From assembly GCF_001311195.1 (NCBI RefSeq), contig NZ_BBAJ01000017.1, forward strand, positions 1-40,708: a DNA stretch of 40,708 nucleotides, written 5' to 3'. The notes under the pieces were generated by a model. It was not told the origin of the DNA. It saw nothing but the letters and a program-made list of their open reading frames with translations, and did no database searches. The position numbers were made by a program, and so were the translations under genes. Below, piece after piece: positions 1 to 8,531 of the stretch (within the stretch, counting starts at the first letter, position 1; each line of letters begins with the position of its first letter). Source of the DNA: Lacticaseibacillus camelliae DSM 22697 = JCM 13995. Its GTDB lineage: Bacteria; Bacillota; Bacilli; Lactobacillales; Lactobacillaceae.

Positions 1-43
1 TAAATAAAGCGACCGGCCCTGGTGACAGCGGTTGGGATAGCAG

Positions 44-122
44 GCAGGGGCAACCCTGCAATAAAAGCCACCAGGGTTACACCTGGTGGCAGGGGACACC
101 ATTTCGCAAGGGATGGTGCCCT
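44..122 (+). other. Three consecutive hairpins upstream of tsaB, unassigned
   Basis: The 213 bases before tsaB hold no gene. Three stem-loops follow one another: GCAGGG/CCCTGC closed by GCAA (44-59); a perfect 9-bp stem GCCACCAGG/CCTGGTGGC with a 6-base loop (67-90); and GGGaCACCAT/ATGGTGCCC with a one-base bulge (93-121), followed only by CTTT. They could be the end of a structured RNA or leader whose 5' part is outside the window, or a weak terminator of the upstream unit. I do not recognise the family. Confidence 0.4.
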
Positions 123-156
123 TTGCGTGTTCTCAGCGTCATGGCGCATTGCCGGG

Positions 157-184
157 TTGGCAAATAGCCATTCAATGGTAGAAT
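157..184 (+). promoter_or_regulatory. Putative promoter of tsaB-rimI-tsaD
   Basis: TTGGCA (157-162) and TAGAAT (179-184) are separated by 16 bases and lie 30 bases before the tsaB start. Plausible sigma-A promoter by motif and position only. Confidence 0.4.
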
Positions 185-213
185 AAAGACCGACTAGAAA
201 CGGGGGCACAGCA

Positions 214-936
214 ATGAAAATCCTGGCAATGGACACGTCCAATCGCGCGATGAGCGTCGCAGTGATGGTGGACGGCGAACTGCTGGCGGAATCGACGTTA
301 AACCATAAGAAGACGCACAGCGAGCAACTCCTGCCGACCATCGACCGGTTGATGACCGTCAGCGGTCTTGAACCGGCTGACCTTGATCGCGTCGTTGTGG
401 CAGACGGGCCAGGCTCATATACCGGGGTGCGAATCGCCGTGACCACCGCTAAAACGTTGGCCGACACCCTTAAGTTGGCACTGGTGGGCGTCTCCAGTCT
501 CGCGGTGATGGCGGCTGGCGTGACATGGACCACCAACTTGATCGTCCCGGTGATGGACGCGCGGCGGCAGAACGTGTTTGCCGGCGTTTACCAGTGGCTG
601 AACGGCGAGTTGATCAATGTGGTCGAGGATCGGCATCTGGCACTGGCTGAGCTGCTTCAGGAGCTCAAGCTGCTGCGCCAGCCCAGCACTTTTGTCGGCA
701 GTGACGTGGCCAAGTTTGCCGACCCGATCAAGGCGACACTTGGGGCATCGGCACATTTTGTCGATTCACTTTCAAACCTGCCGCAAGCGGGGCGGTTAGC
801 GCTGCTTGGTGCTAACAAGTCGCCGGTCGACGTGACCAGTTTTGTGCCGCGGTACCTGCGGCTCACCGAGGCGGAGACTAATTGGCTCAAGACGCATGAC
901 GATAAGGGGCACGCACCTTATGTTCAGAAAGTTTAA
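214..936 (+). CDS. tsaB: tRNA threonylcarbamoyladenosine biosynthesis protein TsaB
   Basis: TsaB is the non-catalytic ASKHA-fold partner of TsaD in the cytoplasmic complex that makes N6-threonylcarbamoyl-adenosine (t6A) at position 37 of ANN-decoding tRNAs. The 240-residue product starts MKILAMDTSNRAMSVAV, the usual N-terminal strand with D-T-S/T-N, and carries the GPGSYTGVRI motif near residues 66-75 typical of TsaB. Length fits the family (about 230-245). The start is ATG behind a weak GGGGGC. The stop overlaps the rimI start by 17 bases, and tsaD follows, so the three form one operon, as in many Firmicutes (ydiC-ydiD-ydiE). Confidence 0.95.
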   Translation: MKILAMDTSNRAMSVAVMVDGELLAESTLNHKKTHSEQLLPTIDRLMTVSGLEPADLDRVVVADGPGSYTGVRIAVTTAKTLADTLKLALVGVSSLAVMAAGVTWTTNLIVPVMDARRQNVFAGVYQWLNGELINVVEDRHLALAELLQELKLLRQPSTFVGSDVAKFADPIKATLGASAHFVDSLSNLPQAGRLALLGANKSPVDVTSFVPRYLRLTEAETNWLKTHDDKGHAPYVQKV

Positions 937-1453
937 GCAGTGGTTCGACCACGAACCGCCAGTTGAGCTGGCTTTTCCCCCGCAAACGATGCGGGTGGGT
1001 GAACAGACCTATCAGCTCCGGCGGATGACCAACGACGACATCGACGCGGCCTTAGCCATGGAAAAAGCGATTTATCATGACACGCCATGGGACCGTATCG
1101 CCTTCATCTCTGAGCTGCGTAAAACGCAACGGTCACTTTATTTAGTGTTGTTTGATGACGACGTGATGGTGGCATTTATCGGCTGCTGGTTTGGCAAAGA
1201 CGAGGCGCATGTCACCAACATTGCGGTTGCGCCAGCTTACCAGGGCCAGGGAATCGGCGAGCGGCTGATGCAGTTGATGATTGATAAGGCGTATGATCTG
1301 GGCCCCAGTGAGATCACCCTTGAGGTGCGAACCGATAACACGGTGGCCAAGCACCTTTATCACAAGCTGGGGTTCCAGGATGGCGAGATTCGACACGGGT
1401 ATTACGTCAGCACGCACGCCGACGCAATGGATATGCGTAAACCCTTGGACTAG
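920..1453 (+). CDS. rimI: Ribosomal protein S18-alanine N-acetyltransferase RimI (GNAT family)
   Basis: GNAT acetyltransferase; RimI acetylates the N-terminal alanine of ribosomal protein S18, although in Firmicutes the substrate is less certain. The 177-residue product shows the acetyl-CoA loop V-A-P-A-Y-Q-G-Q-G-I-G (R/Q-x-x-G-x-G/A) and the later LEVRTDN...LYHKLGF motif of RimI. The open frame extends upstream to 842, but the ATG at 920 is chosen because it has a Shine-Dalgarno-like AGGGGC at 905-910 and gives the usual family length plus a short basic N-terminal extension (MFRKFKQWF). It overlaps tsaB by 17 bases, suggesting translational coupling, and is 12 bases from tsaD. Confidence 0.9.
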   Translation: MFRKFKQWFDHEPPVELAFPPQTMRVGEQTYQLRRMTNDDIDAALAMEKAIYHDTPWDRIAFISELRKTQRSLYLVLFDDDVMVAFIGCWFGKDEAHVTNIAVAPAYQGQGIGERLMQLMIDKAYDLGPSEITLEVRTDNTVAKHLYHKLGFQDGEIRHGYYVSTHADAMDMRKPLD

Positions 1454-1465
1454 AAAGGACATGAC

Positions 1466-2488
1466 ATGACGAAGCGCGAATTGATCCTATCATTTGAAAG
1501 CAGCTGCGATGAGACTTCGGTGGCAGTGATCGAGGACGGCACCAAGATCCTCAGCAACATCATTGCCACGCAAATCAACTCGCACAAGCGCTTCGGCGGC
1601 GTCGTGCCCGAGGTGGCCAGCCGCCATCACGTTGAGCAGATCACAGACTGCATCGATTTGGCGCTGAGTCAGGCCAAGGTCGATTATCCCGACTTGACTG
1701 CGGTAGCGGTGACTTACGGCCCGGGCCTGGTGGGCTCGCTGTTGATTGGGGTCACTGCGGCAAAGACCGTGGCATATGCCCACCATCTGCCACTGGTCCC
1801 GGTCAATCACATGGCTGGCCACATTTATGCGGCCCGGTTCGTCAAGCCGCTGCACTACCCGCTGCTGGCGCTCATGGTGTCCGGAGGGCACACGGAGCTG
1901 GTGATGGTCAAAGGCCCTGGTGAGTTTAGCATCATCGGCGAAACGCGGGATGATGCGGCCGGTGAAGCATACGATAAAATCGGCCGCGTGCTTGGCATCA
2001 CTTATCCGGCCGGCAAGGAAGTTGATCGCCTAGCTCACCTCGGTAAGGATACGTTCCATTTTCCCCGTGCAATGGATGGGGAAGACAACTTGGACTTTTC
2101 CTTCAGCGGGTTGAAGTCGGCGTTCATCAACACTGTGCACCATGCCGACCAACTCGGCCAGCAGCTGAGTCGCGAGGATTTGGCCGCCAGCTTTCAGGCG
2201 GCGGTCGTCGACGTGTTGGTCGATAAAACGGTGCAGGCGCTGCGCCAGCACCCGGTCGATCAGTTAGTGGTCGCCGGTGGGGTCGCGGCCAACCAGGGCC
2301 TGCGCGAGGCCATGACGGCGCGGCTGGCGAAGGAGTTTCCCAACATTGACGTCATCATTCCGCCAGTGCGCCTGACCGGCGATAACGCGGCCATGATTGG
2401 CGCGGCCGCTCACATTGAGCTGGCCAAGCACCACTTTGCCGACGAGACGCTAAACGCCGTGCCGAACCTGAACTTTCAGCACGCTTAA
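1466..2488 (+). CDS. tsaD: tRNA N6-adenosine threonylcarbamoyltransferase TsaD
   Basis: Catalytic subunit that transfers the threonylcarbamoyl group from TC-AMP to A37 of tRNA, working with TsaB and TsaE. The 340-residue protein has the ASKHA fold: [11 protein letters not shown] at the N terminus, [10 protein letters not shown], the metal-binding NHMAGH (His115 and His119), the phosphate loop region [10 protein letters not shown], and the C-terminal [13 protein letters not shown] and GDNAAMIG motifs. All expected signature residues are present. ATG start with GAAAGGAC upstream at a good distance. Last gene of the tsaB-rimI-tsaD unit; no clear T-run terminator is visible in the 74 bases before the convergent lysE gene. 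Confidence 0.97.
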   Translation: MTKRELILSFESSCDETSVAVIEDGTKILSNIIATQINSHKRFGGVVPEVASRHHVEQITDCIDLALSQAKVDYPDLTAVAVTYGPGLVGSLLIGVTAAKTVAYAHHLPLVPVNHMAGHIYAARFVKPLHYPLLALMVSGGHTELVMVKGPGEFSIIGETRDDAAGEAYDKIGRVLGITYPAGKEVDRLAHLGKDTFHFPRAMDGEDNLDFSFSGLKSAFINTVHHADQLGQQLSREDLAASFQAAVVDVLVDKTVQALRQHPVDQLVVAGGVAANQGLREAMTARLAKEFPNIDVIIPPVRLTGDNAAMIGAAAHIELAKHHFADETLNAVPNLNFQHA

Positions 2489-2562
2489 AGGTGACCAATC
2501 ATCGATAAGACCATGTTGCCGCCGGAGGAGTGTCTCGGGCAGCAAGGTGGTTTTTATTTGGC

Positions 2563-3120
2563 TCACCGCCACAGATCGATCGCCGAAAAGATCAGTAAAG
2601 CCCCGACAATCAGGTTAATGCCGTGAAAGTGGTGGTGGTAGAAGCGGTTGATCAGCTGGCCGCCCAGCGTCCAGGTCAGCGTGCCTAAAGCCCCCAGCGC
2701 GACCATCAAGGCCCAGCGCAGGGGAATCGCCGATAGTGCTCCGGTCAGGCTGAAGGCCCCCAGCCCGGTGATAAAGTACAGGTAGCATTTGATGTTGGTG
2801 AATTGAAGCAGCAGCCCAGTGGTGAAACTGGCCGTGCTGGCGCTGTTGTCGTCGGGGCGACTGATCATGACGTGATAGGCCAAGTAGACGAGATAGGCCG
2901 AGCCGATTACTTTCATTGCGGTGATAAAGGTCGGGGCACGCTGAAGCCAGCCGGCAAACAGCCCGGCGGCGATGCCGATCACGCCCATCCCGACCGCCAT
3001 GCCGAGGTTTAAGCGTAGGCTGCGCGCAAAGCCGCGAGTTTGCCCCGAGACCATCGCCATGATGGTATTGGGTCCTGGGGTGAAGGACATAATTAAGAGA
3101 AACGAGAGAAAAGCGAGCAT
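2563..3120 (-). CDS. LysE/RhtB-family amino-acid exporter
   Basis: About 185 residues, five to six hydrophobic segments. The N-terminal SFTPGPNTIMAMVSGQTRG matches the LysE/RhtB signature (P-G-P-x-x), and TNIKCYLYFITGLGAF corresponds to the conserved NPK.../F segment. The family exports amino acids or related metabolites across the membrane; the substrate cannot be read from sequence. An in-frame upstream extension to 3195 exists, but the ATG at 3120 is preferred because GGAGG lies 8 bases before it on the minus strand. It is transcribed divergently from the MarR regulator at 3254, with two inverted repeats between them, which suggests that the regulator controls it. Confidence 0.85.
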   Translation of the reverse strand: MLAFLSFLLIMSFTPGPNTIMAMVSGQTRGFARSLRLNLGMAVGMGVIGIAAGLFAGWLQRAPTFITAMKVIGSAYLVYLAYHVMISRPDDNSASTASFTTGLLLQFTNIKCYLYFITGLGAFSLTGALSAIPLRWALMVALGALGTLTWTLGGQLINRFYHHHFHGINLIVGALLIFSAIDLWR

Positions 3121-3137
3121 AGGCGCCTCCAAATATA

Positions 3138-3196
3138 GTTGCAGATGCAATGGGATAATGATGTCAAGCTTACTCGTTTCTAATTGCAAATACAAT
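3138..3196. promoter_or_regulatory. Paired inverted repeats, probable MarR operators
   Basis: Two similar near-palindromes lie in the divergent lysE/marR intergenic region: TTGCA-GA-TGCAA (3139-3150, perfect) and TTGCA-AA-TACAA (3184-3195, one mismatch between arms). Both are flanked by T on the right and spaced 45 bases centre to centre. The size and symmetry suit a dimeric winged-helix MarR protein, probably the adjacent one. Inferred from symmetry, duplication and position. Confidence 0.55.
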
Positions 3197-3253
3197 CAGT
3201 TGTCAGTTTCATTTGACGAGTCAGGCCGGTATACTTAAGGGGGAGGCGAGCCG

Positions 3254-3664
3254 ATGTTTGATGTGATTCGAGAGATTGGGGCCATCACGCGCCTGATTCA
3301 AACCAAAAGCAACGCTGAGTTTCGAGGGTTGGGCCTAGGCAACAACGCGTTTATTTACGTCATTCGCGCCTGTGAGCAACCCGGTATGTTCATGGGTGAG
3401 CTGGCCGATTCGGTCCAAATCGACCGCACGACCGCCTTTCGCACAATCAAGAAAATGGTCGCGACCGGTTGGTTTGAGCTAAAAGCCGACGCGACTGATC
3501 AAAGACTGCGCCGGGTTTATCCAACCAAGAAAGCCAAGGCGGTTTATCCGCGCCTGCACGCCTTCGAACAGGCGCAGTCGGATTACCTGCTCAGCGGTTT
3601 GACGCCAAGGGAGCAAACGCGGCTGACCGCGCTGGTCAAAAAGCTAAAGGTCGAAGAACTTTAG
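3254..3664 (+). CDS. MarR-family transcriptional regulator
   Basis: A 136-residue protein of typical MarR size. The central winged helix-turn-helix (about residues 45-85) reads GELADSVQIDRTTAFRTIKK as the DNA-recognition helices, followed by the wing with DQRLRRVYPTKKAKAV (the D-x-R/D-x-R wing motif). Terminal helices give the dimer interface. ATG behind GGGGGAGG. Divergent from the LysE-type exporter; MarR proteins usually repress an adjacent transporter until a small ligand binds, so control of that exporter is the natural inference. Ligand unknown. Confidence 0.88.
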   Translation: MFDVIREIGAITRLIQTKSNAEFRGLGLGNNAFIYVIRACEQPGMFMGELADSVQIDRTTAFRTIKKMVATGWFELKADATDQRLRRVYPTKKAKAVYPRLHAFEQAQSDYLLSGLTPREQTRLTALVKKLKVEEL

Positions 3665-3669
3665 CCAAT

Positions 3670-3695
3670 AAAAAAATCACCGATTACTCGGTGAT
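3670..3695 (-). terminator. Rho-independent terminator of ydiF
   Basis: Stem ATCACCGA/TCGGTGAT with a 4-base loop at 3676-3695; on the minus strand it is followed by seven T (A run 3670-3676). Confidence 0.8.
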
Positions 3696-3699
3696 CGAA

Positions 3700-3726
3700 G
3701 CCCGCCGCAAAATGTCGGGCCTTTTT
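3700..3726 (+). terminator. Rho-independent terminator of the MarR gene
   Basis: GCCCG (3700-3704) pairs with CGGGC (3716-3720), followed by CTTTTT. It reads slightly into the 3' flank of the convergent ydiF gene. Confidence 0.65.
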
Positions 3727-3732
3727 CTCGTT

Positions 3733-5653
3733 TTAGTCCTGCATGTCCTCCAGCTTGAGGCTGGCTTCCTCCCAAGCATCTTCTGCCTGCTGGGAGGCTT
3801 TTTGCTTCTCGTCTAATTGCGCTTGCAGCTTTTGCATTTTGACGTAATCGCTCAGGGCCTCCGGGGCTGCCATGGCGGTTTGAATCTGTTCGGCCTGTTT
3901 AGCCAGATCATCAATTTGCTGTTCCAGCTTTTCAACTTCTCGCTGCACCTTGCGCAGGTCGCGCTGGTTCTGCTTACTTTGCTGGTAGTCGACGGCCGCG
4001 GCATTGGTGGGTTTCGTTTCAGGCTGTTCGCCTTTGGCCTCTGCCAACTTCTGCTGGTAGTAATCCCAGTTGCCCAGGTACAGGTCGGAGCCGTCAGGGG
4101 TGATGGCCACAATGCTGGTCGCTAGTTCGTTGATGAAGTACCGGTCATGCGAAACGAACAGCACGGTGCCGTCAAAATCGGCTAGTGCGTCTTCCAGGAC
4201 CTCCTTGGAGTTGATATCCAGGTGATTGGTCGGCTCGTCAAGAATCAGAAAATTGTCATGCCGCAGTGCGAGTTTGGTGAGCTCAAGCCGCGCCTTTTGC
4301 CCGCCGGACAAGTCGCCGACGCGTTTTTCAATGTCTTCGGCGTCAAAGAGGAAGGCGGCCAGCGCGGAGCGAACGTTTTGCTCGGTCATGGTCGGATGTT
4401 CATCCCAGATTTCGGCGATGACGGTTTTGTCCCAGTGCAGCTGGTGTTGATCCTGATCGTAGTACCCAGTTTCAACGTTCGTGCCGAATCGGGCCTCACC
4501 CGCCAAAAAGGGAATCTGGCCGAGAATGCTTTTCAGCAGGGTCGACTTGCCGACGCCATTCGGGCCGATCACCGCGATGCGATCGTGCTTGTTGACCTGA
4601 AAATCGATGGGGCCGGCCATTGGTGTGGCCTGTTCGTAGCCGATGGTGGCGTGCTGGACTTTCAGCACCTCGTTGCCGCTGGTTTTTTCCGCAGAGAAGT
4701 GAAAGTGGACCTTTTTCTCGGCACCACTTGGCCGCGGCAGGCGAACCATTTTCTCCAGTTGCTTGCGCCGCGCCTGTGCCTGCTTCGTGGAGGAGGCACG
4801 CACGATGTTTTTGTCCACAAAGTCCTGCAGCTTGGCGATTTCTTCCTGCTGCTTGTTGTAGGCCTTCCAAGCAAGTGCGTTATTTTCCGCCTTGCGCTTC
4901 AGGTAGCCGGAATAGTTGGTTGTGTAGTGCACCGCCATGGACGGCGTCAGCTCATAGATTTCGGTCACCACGTGATCCAGGAAGTACTGGTCGTGGCTGA
5001 CGGTCAGGATCGCGCCGGTGTAGCCTTTAAGGTAACCTTCAAGCCAGCCCAGCGTATCGATGTCCAAGTGGTTGGTTGGCTCGTCGAGGATCAGCAGATC
5101 ATGCTTTTCCAGCAGCAGTTTGGCCAGGGCCAGGCGGGCGCGCTCGCCGCCGGATAGGGTAGCGACCTTCATGTCCCAGGTGTTTTCCGGAATTGAAGCC
5201 GTGCAGAATGCCGCGGATCTCGGCGCGGTAGCCGTAGCCGTTTTGTTCCTGGAAATCATGCTGCAGCTGATCATACTGCTTCATGGTTTGGTCGAATGCC
5301 ACTTGGTCCTTGGCCAGCGCCGGGTCCGCAATCTGGGCTTCAAGTGCGTGCATCCGCTTTTCCATTGCAATCAGTGGGGCGAACACCGTCAGTAATTCGT
5401 CAAAAATGCCGCGTTCGGAATCCAGCCCAGAGTCCTGAGCTTGGTACCCGATTGAAATGTCGTGGGCCAGGGTGACCTGGCCGTAATCCGGCGGATTAAG
5501 GCCGGCGAGGATCTCCAGCAAGGTCGTTTTGCCGATGCCGTTGGGGCCCACCAGGCCAATGCGGGCACCGGTCTGGACCTCTAAATTAATCCCCGTAAAT
5601 AGGTCGCTGCCGTTAAATGTCCGGCCAACGCCTTGGGCTTGCATGATGATCAT
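3733..5653 (-). CDS. ydiF: ABC-F ATPase, YdiF-like (frame interrupted once)
   Basis: Soluble ABC-F protein with two ATPase modules; the family acts on the ribosome. Module 1 has Walker A GPNGIGKTT, signature LSGGE and Walker B LLILDEPTNHLD; module 2 has GPNGVGKST, LSGGQ and FLILDEPTNHLD. An inter-domain linker (KQAQARRKQLEKM) and a C-terminal coiled coil rich in Q, K and E are present. No transmembrane segment. The frame breaks near 5189-5194, between HGFN and PENTW, where two bases seem lost (a T and a C in a TTTCCC stretch) or one gained; repaired, the product is about 640 residues, normal for YdiF. ATG at 5653 with AAGGAG upstream. YdiF is named from domain content and its place between tsaD and rex. 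Confidence 0.88.
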
Positions 5654-5763
5654 GGTGATTTCTCCTTACTTTGCCCACTTTGGGCGCGAATCGTCTGCTC
5701 CCAGTTTACCATACCCAAAACTGCGTATATGTGAAAAAGGTGAGCAGGGTGAGGTCATTGGGC

Positions 5764-5792
5764 TTGCTTTCATTGCATAAAGCGATTACTAT
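5764..5792 (+). promoter_or_regulatory. Putative rex promoter
   Basis: TTGCTT (5764-5769), 17-base spacer, TACTAT (5787-5792), 65 bases before the rex start. A TTTTCACAAAT stretch nearby (about 5816-5825) resembles a Rex half-site and might allow autoregulation; this is weak. Confidence 0.35.
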
Positions 5793-5856
5793 CGAAACAT
5801 AAGTATGCCGGGCTTTTCACAAATGCGCCCGGCGTGAACAGAGACGGAGGAGACTT

Positions 5857-6519
5857 ATGGCTGAAACAATGATCCCAAAAGCGACGGCAAAACGTTTGCC
5901 GTTGTATTACCGCTACCTTAACTTCTTGGCGAACTCTGGGACGACCAAGATCAGCTCCACTGAGTTGAGCGAGGCGGTCAAAGTCGATTCAGCGACGATT
6001 CGCCGTGACTTTTCCTACTTTGGTGCCCTTGGCAAGCGGGGGTACGGGTACGATGTGATGGATCTGCTCAAGTTCTTCAAGAAGATTCTCAACCAGGATC
6101 GCTTGACCAACGTTGCGCTGGTCGGGGTTGGTAACTTGGGCCACGCGCTGCTCAATTACAACTTCCGGCAGGCAAACAATATCCGCATCTCTGCCGGCTT
6201 CGATGTCAATCCGGACCTTGCCGGCACCATTCAAAGCGGGGTGCCGATTTACCCGATGACCGACCTGATCGATCAGCTCCGGCAGCAGCAGATTGAAATC
6301 GTGATTCTGACGGTGCCAACTGACGCGGCCCAAGGCATCACTGATGACCTCGTGAAAGCGGGCATCAAAGGCATCATGAACTTCACGCCGCTGCGGATCT
6401 CGGTGCCAGCCTATGTTCGCGTGCAAAATGTGGACCTGGCCACTGAGCTCCAGACCTTGATCTACTTCTTGGACCACTACGGCCCGACGCTGAAGGATAC
6501 CGAAGAAGACGAAGACTGA
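5857..6519 (+). CDS. rex: Redox-sensing transcriptional repressor Rex
   Basis: Rex senses the NADH/NAD+ ratio and represses fermentation and anaerobic genes until NADH binds. The 220-residue protein begins with a winged-helix domain ([16 protein letters not shown], then [20 protein letters not shown] as recognition region), followed by a Rossmann domain with [13 protein letters not shown] and the acidic FDVNP at the end of strand 2, and ends with the domain-swapped helix that closes the dimer. ATG behind ACGGAGGAG. The position before groESL matches Bacillus ydiH/rex. A likely target in this window is adhE, whose promoter has Rex-like sites at 24748-24870. Confidence 0.96.
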   Translation: MAETMIPKATAKRLPLYYRYLNFLANSGTTKISSTELSEAVKVDSATIRRDFSYFGALGKRGYGYDVMDLLKFFKKILNQDRLTNVALVGVGNLGHALLNYNFRQANNIRISAGFDVNPDLAGTIQSGVPIYPMTDLIDQLRQQQIEIVILTVPTDAAQGITDDLVKAGIKGIMNFTPLRISVPAYVRVQNVDLATELQTLIYFLDHYGPTLKDTEEDED

Positions 6520-6520
6520 A

Positions 6521-6568
6521 AAAAACAGGCGTGCCCCTTCTCGTAGTGAGAAGTGGCACGCCTGTTTT
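6521..6568. terminator. Bidirectional terminator between rex and the LCP gene
   Basis: Long hairpin: AACAGGCGTGCC pairs with GGCACGCCTGTT, with a second inner stem CTTCTC/GAGAAG and a GTAGT loop. A run of A on the left and T on the right allow use from both strands by the convergent genes. Confidence 0.85.
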
Positions 6569-6571
6569 GCG

Positions 6572-7652
6572 TTAAAGATCCGGGTTGTAAATCACGTAGT
6601 TTTGCGCGGCCGGATCATCCCAATTAAATTCTGAATTGGCCCGGTTTTCCCGGACATTTTGGTTGCTGATTGGTGTGGTCGAAAGTCCCAGTGCGGTGCG
6701 CAGACGATCTGAGATGCGCTGCAGCTCCTTGGTGGATGGAATCTGGTAAGACGCCGGGCCAGGATAAACCATGGCGTCGTGGCCCTTGAGCGTGGTCGAC
6801 TTGATGGTCTTGGCGGCGCCGCGATAATTTTGCACCAAGGCCAGCATGTCGGCGAATGACAGGTTCGTTTGCATGTTGCTCGAGACGGTCTTCAAAAGCT
6901 GGTCGAAGTTCTTCAGCGTGTCGGTCGACAGGGCTTTTTTTGACAATGGCTTTGATCACTTGCTGCTGGCGTTTTTGCCGGCCGTAGTCGCCTTCCGAAT
7001 CCGCGTGGCGCATGCGTGCGTATGCTAAGGCCTCGGCACCATTGAGGTGCATTTTGCCTTTGGTGAACTTGTAAGTGCCCACGTGTGGGTCGCTCCAGGA
7101 AAAGGCGACGTTCACGTCAACGCCGCCGACCGCGTCGACGACTTTTTCCAAGGCGCCCATATTGACGGTGAGGTAGTACTTGATGGGCACATTAACTAGC
7201 GCGGAGGCGGTGTTGACGGCCATTTTTGATCCGCCAATTTCGTAGGCGGCGTTGATCTTTTGCATGTTGAAACTCTTGGTGCCGATCATCTTCGCCGCCG
7301 TGTCACGGGGCAGGGACACCATGTTGGTCGTTTGGGTCTTGGGGTTGATCACGACCACGATCATCGTGTCCGAGCGGCCGGTGTCGTTGCGGCCGAATGC
7401 GCCAGTGTCAGTGCCGAGCAGCAGCACGGCAAACGGCTTTTTCTGCTGAATGGTCTTGGCAACAGTGCCGGCGCTGCCGTCTTCGGTGCCGATGCCCTGG
7501 TAAGTCGAGTTCAGGGCGTATTTGGTCTGGGAGTACAAGCGCAAGCCGTAAGCGCCGAGCGCCACCAGCGCGGTGGTCACAATCAGGAGCATGATTTTCA
7601 GGATGGGGCGGTGAGGGTGCAGATTCTGCCGACGATTGACACGACTGTCCAT
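6572..7652 (-). CDS. LytR-CpsA-Psr (LCP) family cell-wall polymer ligase (frameshifted once)
   Basis: LCP proteins attach teichoic acids or capsular polysaccharide to peptidoglycan on the outer membrane face. The N terminus has basic residues then one transmembrane helix (about residues 18-38). The extracellular LCP domain shows LLLGTDTG (Asp82), GRSDTM (Arg93, Asp95), SLPRDT (Arg116) and the late YARMRH...YGRQKRQQQV motif, i.e. the usual pyrophosphate-binding Arg/Asp set. The frame breaks in a T run at 6935-6941 (seven, six needed): with six, VKAIVKK continues into ALSTDTLKNF and the product is 359 residues. ATG behind GAGGA. Which LCP paralogue it is cannot be decided. Confidence 0.88.
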
Positions 7653-7746
7653 GGTAGTCCTCGTTTCATGTGTTTGCTTCAGTATACCGCGTTCACGCCT
7701 GTCATTCCGAACGCCGGCAGACCTTAAACGAGGTTTAAATTCCTAG

Positions 7747-8376
7747 TCAATTCCAAATGGCATAACCGAGCGTGAGGGCAAGCACGCCAATGTGGGCGAT
7801 CAGCGGGGTTTGTACGCTGCCGGTTTGCTTGTATAAGTAGGCGTAAGCAATGCCGACCAGCGTGCCGGTCAGCCAGTGGCTGGGGTCGGTTGCTAAGGCA
7901 AACAGCAGCCCCGAGATCAGTGCAGCACCGAACACACCGGTGACACTGGCCAAGTTGCCAAATATGACCCGCCGAAACGCGTATTCTTGAAGCAGTGGCA
8001 GCGCCCAGACCAAGGCCAGCGCGTAAAGTGGGACGCTGTGCAAGGCGGTTGTTTCCTGTGCCAGGGTCGGAGCTGGTGCATAGAACAACAGGGACTCCAG
8101 CCAGGTGCCAATGAGCTGAATAACCAGGATGATGGCGATTCCGGACACGCCCCAGATCACGCGGGTCTCGGCGCTGGCCAGCCCGGTTGTTTCAATGGCG
8201 GTTGGCAGCCGCAGCCGGCGGTTGAACCACCAGGCAAGCAGCGCGCCGGCGACGGCCAAGGCGGTCGTGCCCCACAGGCCAGCTTCTCCGGGCCAAATGT
8301 GCAAGATGAGCAGGCTGCCCAGCAGGACGGCTAGATAGGTGCTGAGAATCTGCACCGCGTGTTTTTGCAACGACAT
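7747..8376 (-). CDS. CPBP (CAAX/bacteriocin-processing) family membrane protein, YdiL-like, catalytically degenerate
   Basis: A 209-residue integral membrane protein with about six hydrophobic segments, in the ydiL position between rex and groES. The CPBP core region is recognisable: LLQEYAFRRVIFGNL aligns with the EExxxR motif, SGLLFALATDPSHW with the FxxxH motif, and LIAHIGVLAL with HxxxN/D. Key residues differ: the first Glu is Gln130, the motif-2 His is Thr163 (a His is found four residues later, His167), and the last Asn/Asp is Leu199. Only Glu131, Arg135 and His195 are kept. The family are intramembrane glutamic proteases; this member may be inactive or use another geometry. ATG behind a perfect AAGGAGGT. 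Confidence 0.8.
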   Translation of the reverse strand: MSLQKHAVQILSTYLAVLLGSLLILHIWPGEAGLWGTTALAVAGALLAWWFNRRLRLPTAIETTGLASAETRVIWGVSGIAIILVIQLIGTWLESLLFYAPAPTLAQETTALHSVPLYALALVWALPLLQEYAFRRVIFGNLASVTGVFGAALISGLLFALATDPSHWLTGTLVGIAYAYLYKQTGSVQTPLIAHIGVLALTLGYAIWN

Positions 8377-8417
8377 GAAAGGACCTCCTTGAGAATTATG
8401 GGCCTAGTATAACAGAA

Positions 8418-8444
8418 TTAGCACTTAGGGGTTGCAATTGCTAA
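8418..8444. promoter_or_regulatory. CIRCE operator 1 (imperfect)
   Basis: TTAGCACTT - 9 bases - AATTGCTAA. The right arm has two mismatches to the consensus GAGTGCTAA. It overlaps the -35 box of the groESL promoter. HrcA is the known repressor binding CIRCE. Confidence 0.75.
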
Positions 8445-8460
8445 ACTGATTCGGTATAGT
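8432..8460 (+). promoter_or_regulatory. groESL promoter
   Basis: TTGCAA (8432-8437), 17-base spacer, TATAGT (8455-8460). CIRCE copies overlap its -35 box and lie just past the expected start of transcription. Confidence 0.8.
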
Positions 8461-8471
8461 ATCTAGTGTAG

Positions 8472-8498
8472 TTAGCACTTAGGACGAATGAGTGCTAA
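8472..8498. promoter_or_regulatory. CIRCE operator 2
   Basis: TTAGCACTT - 9 bases - GAGTGCTAA, one mismatch to the classical consensus (TTAGCACTC). It lies in the groES leader, 11 bases past the -10 box. Confidence 0.95.
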
Positions 8499-8531
8499 AC
8501 ATTTAAACTTTGTGAATATGGAGGGATCGTT

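Noticed and set aside
44-122. A T-box in front of tsaB
   Set aside because: GATGGTGCC only loosely resembles the T-box core, and no antiterminator partner or specifier stem was found.
3213-3235. TTGACG...TATACT as the MarR promoter
   Set aside because: The spacer is 11 bases, too short.
4222-5157. Long plus-strand open frame opposite ydiF
   Set aside because: It is the antisense of clear ATPase motifs and has no protein-like features of its own.
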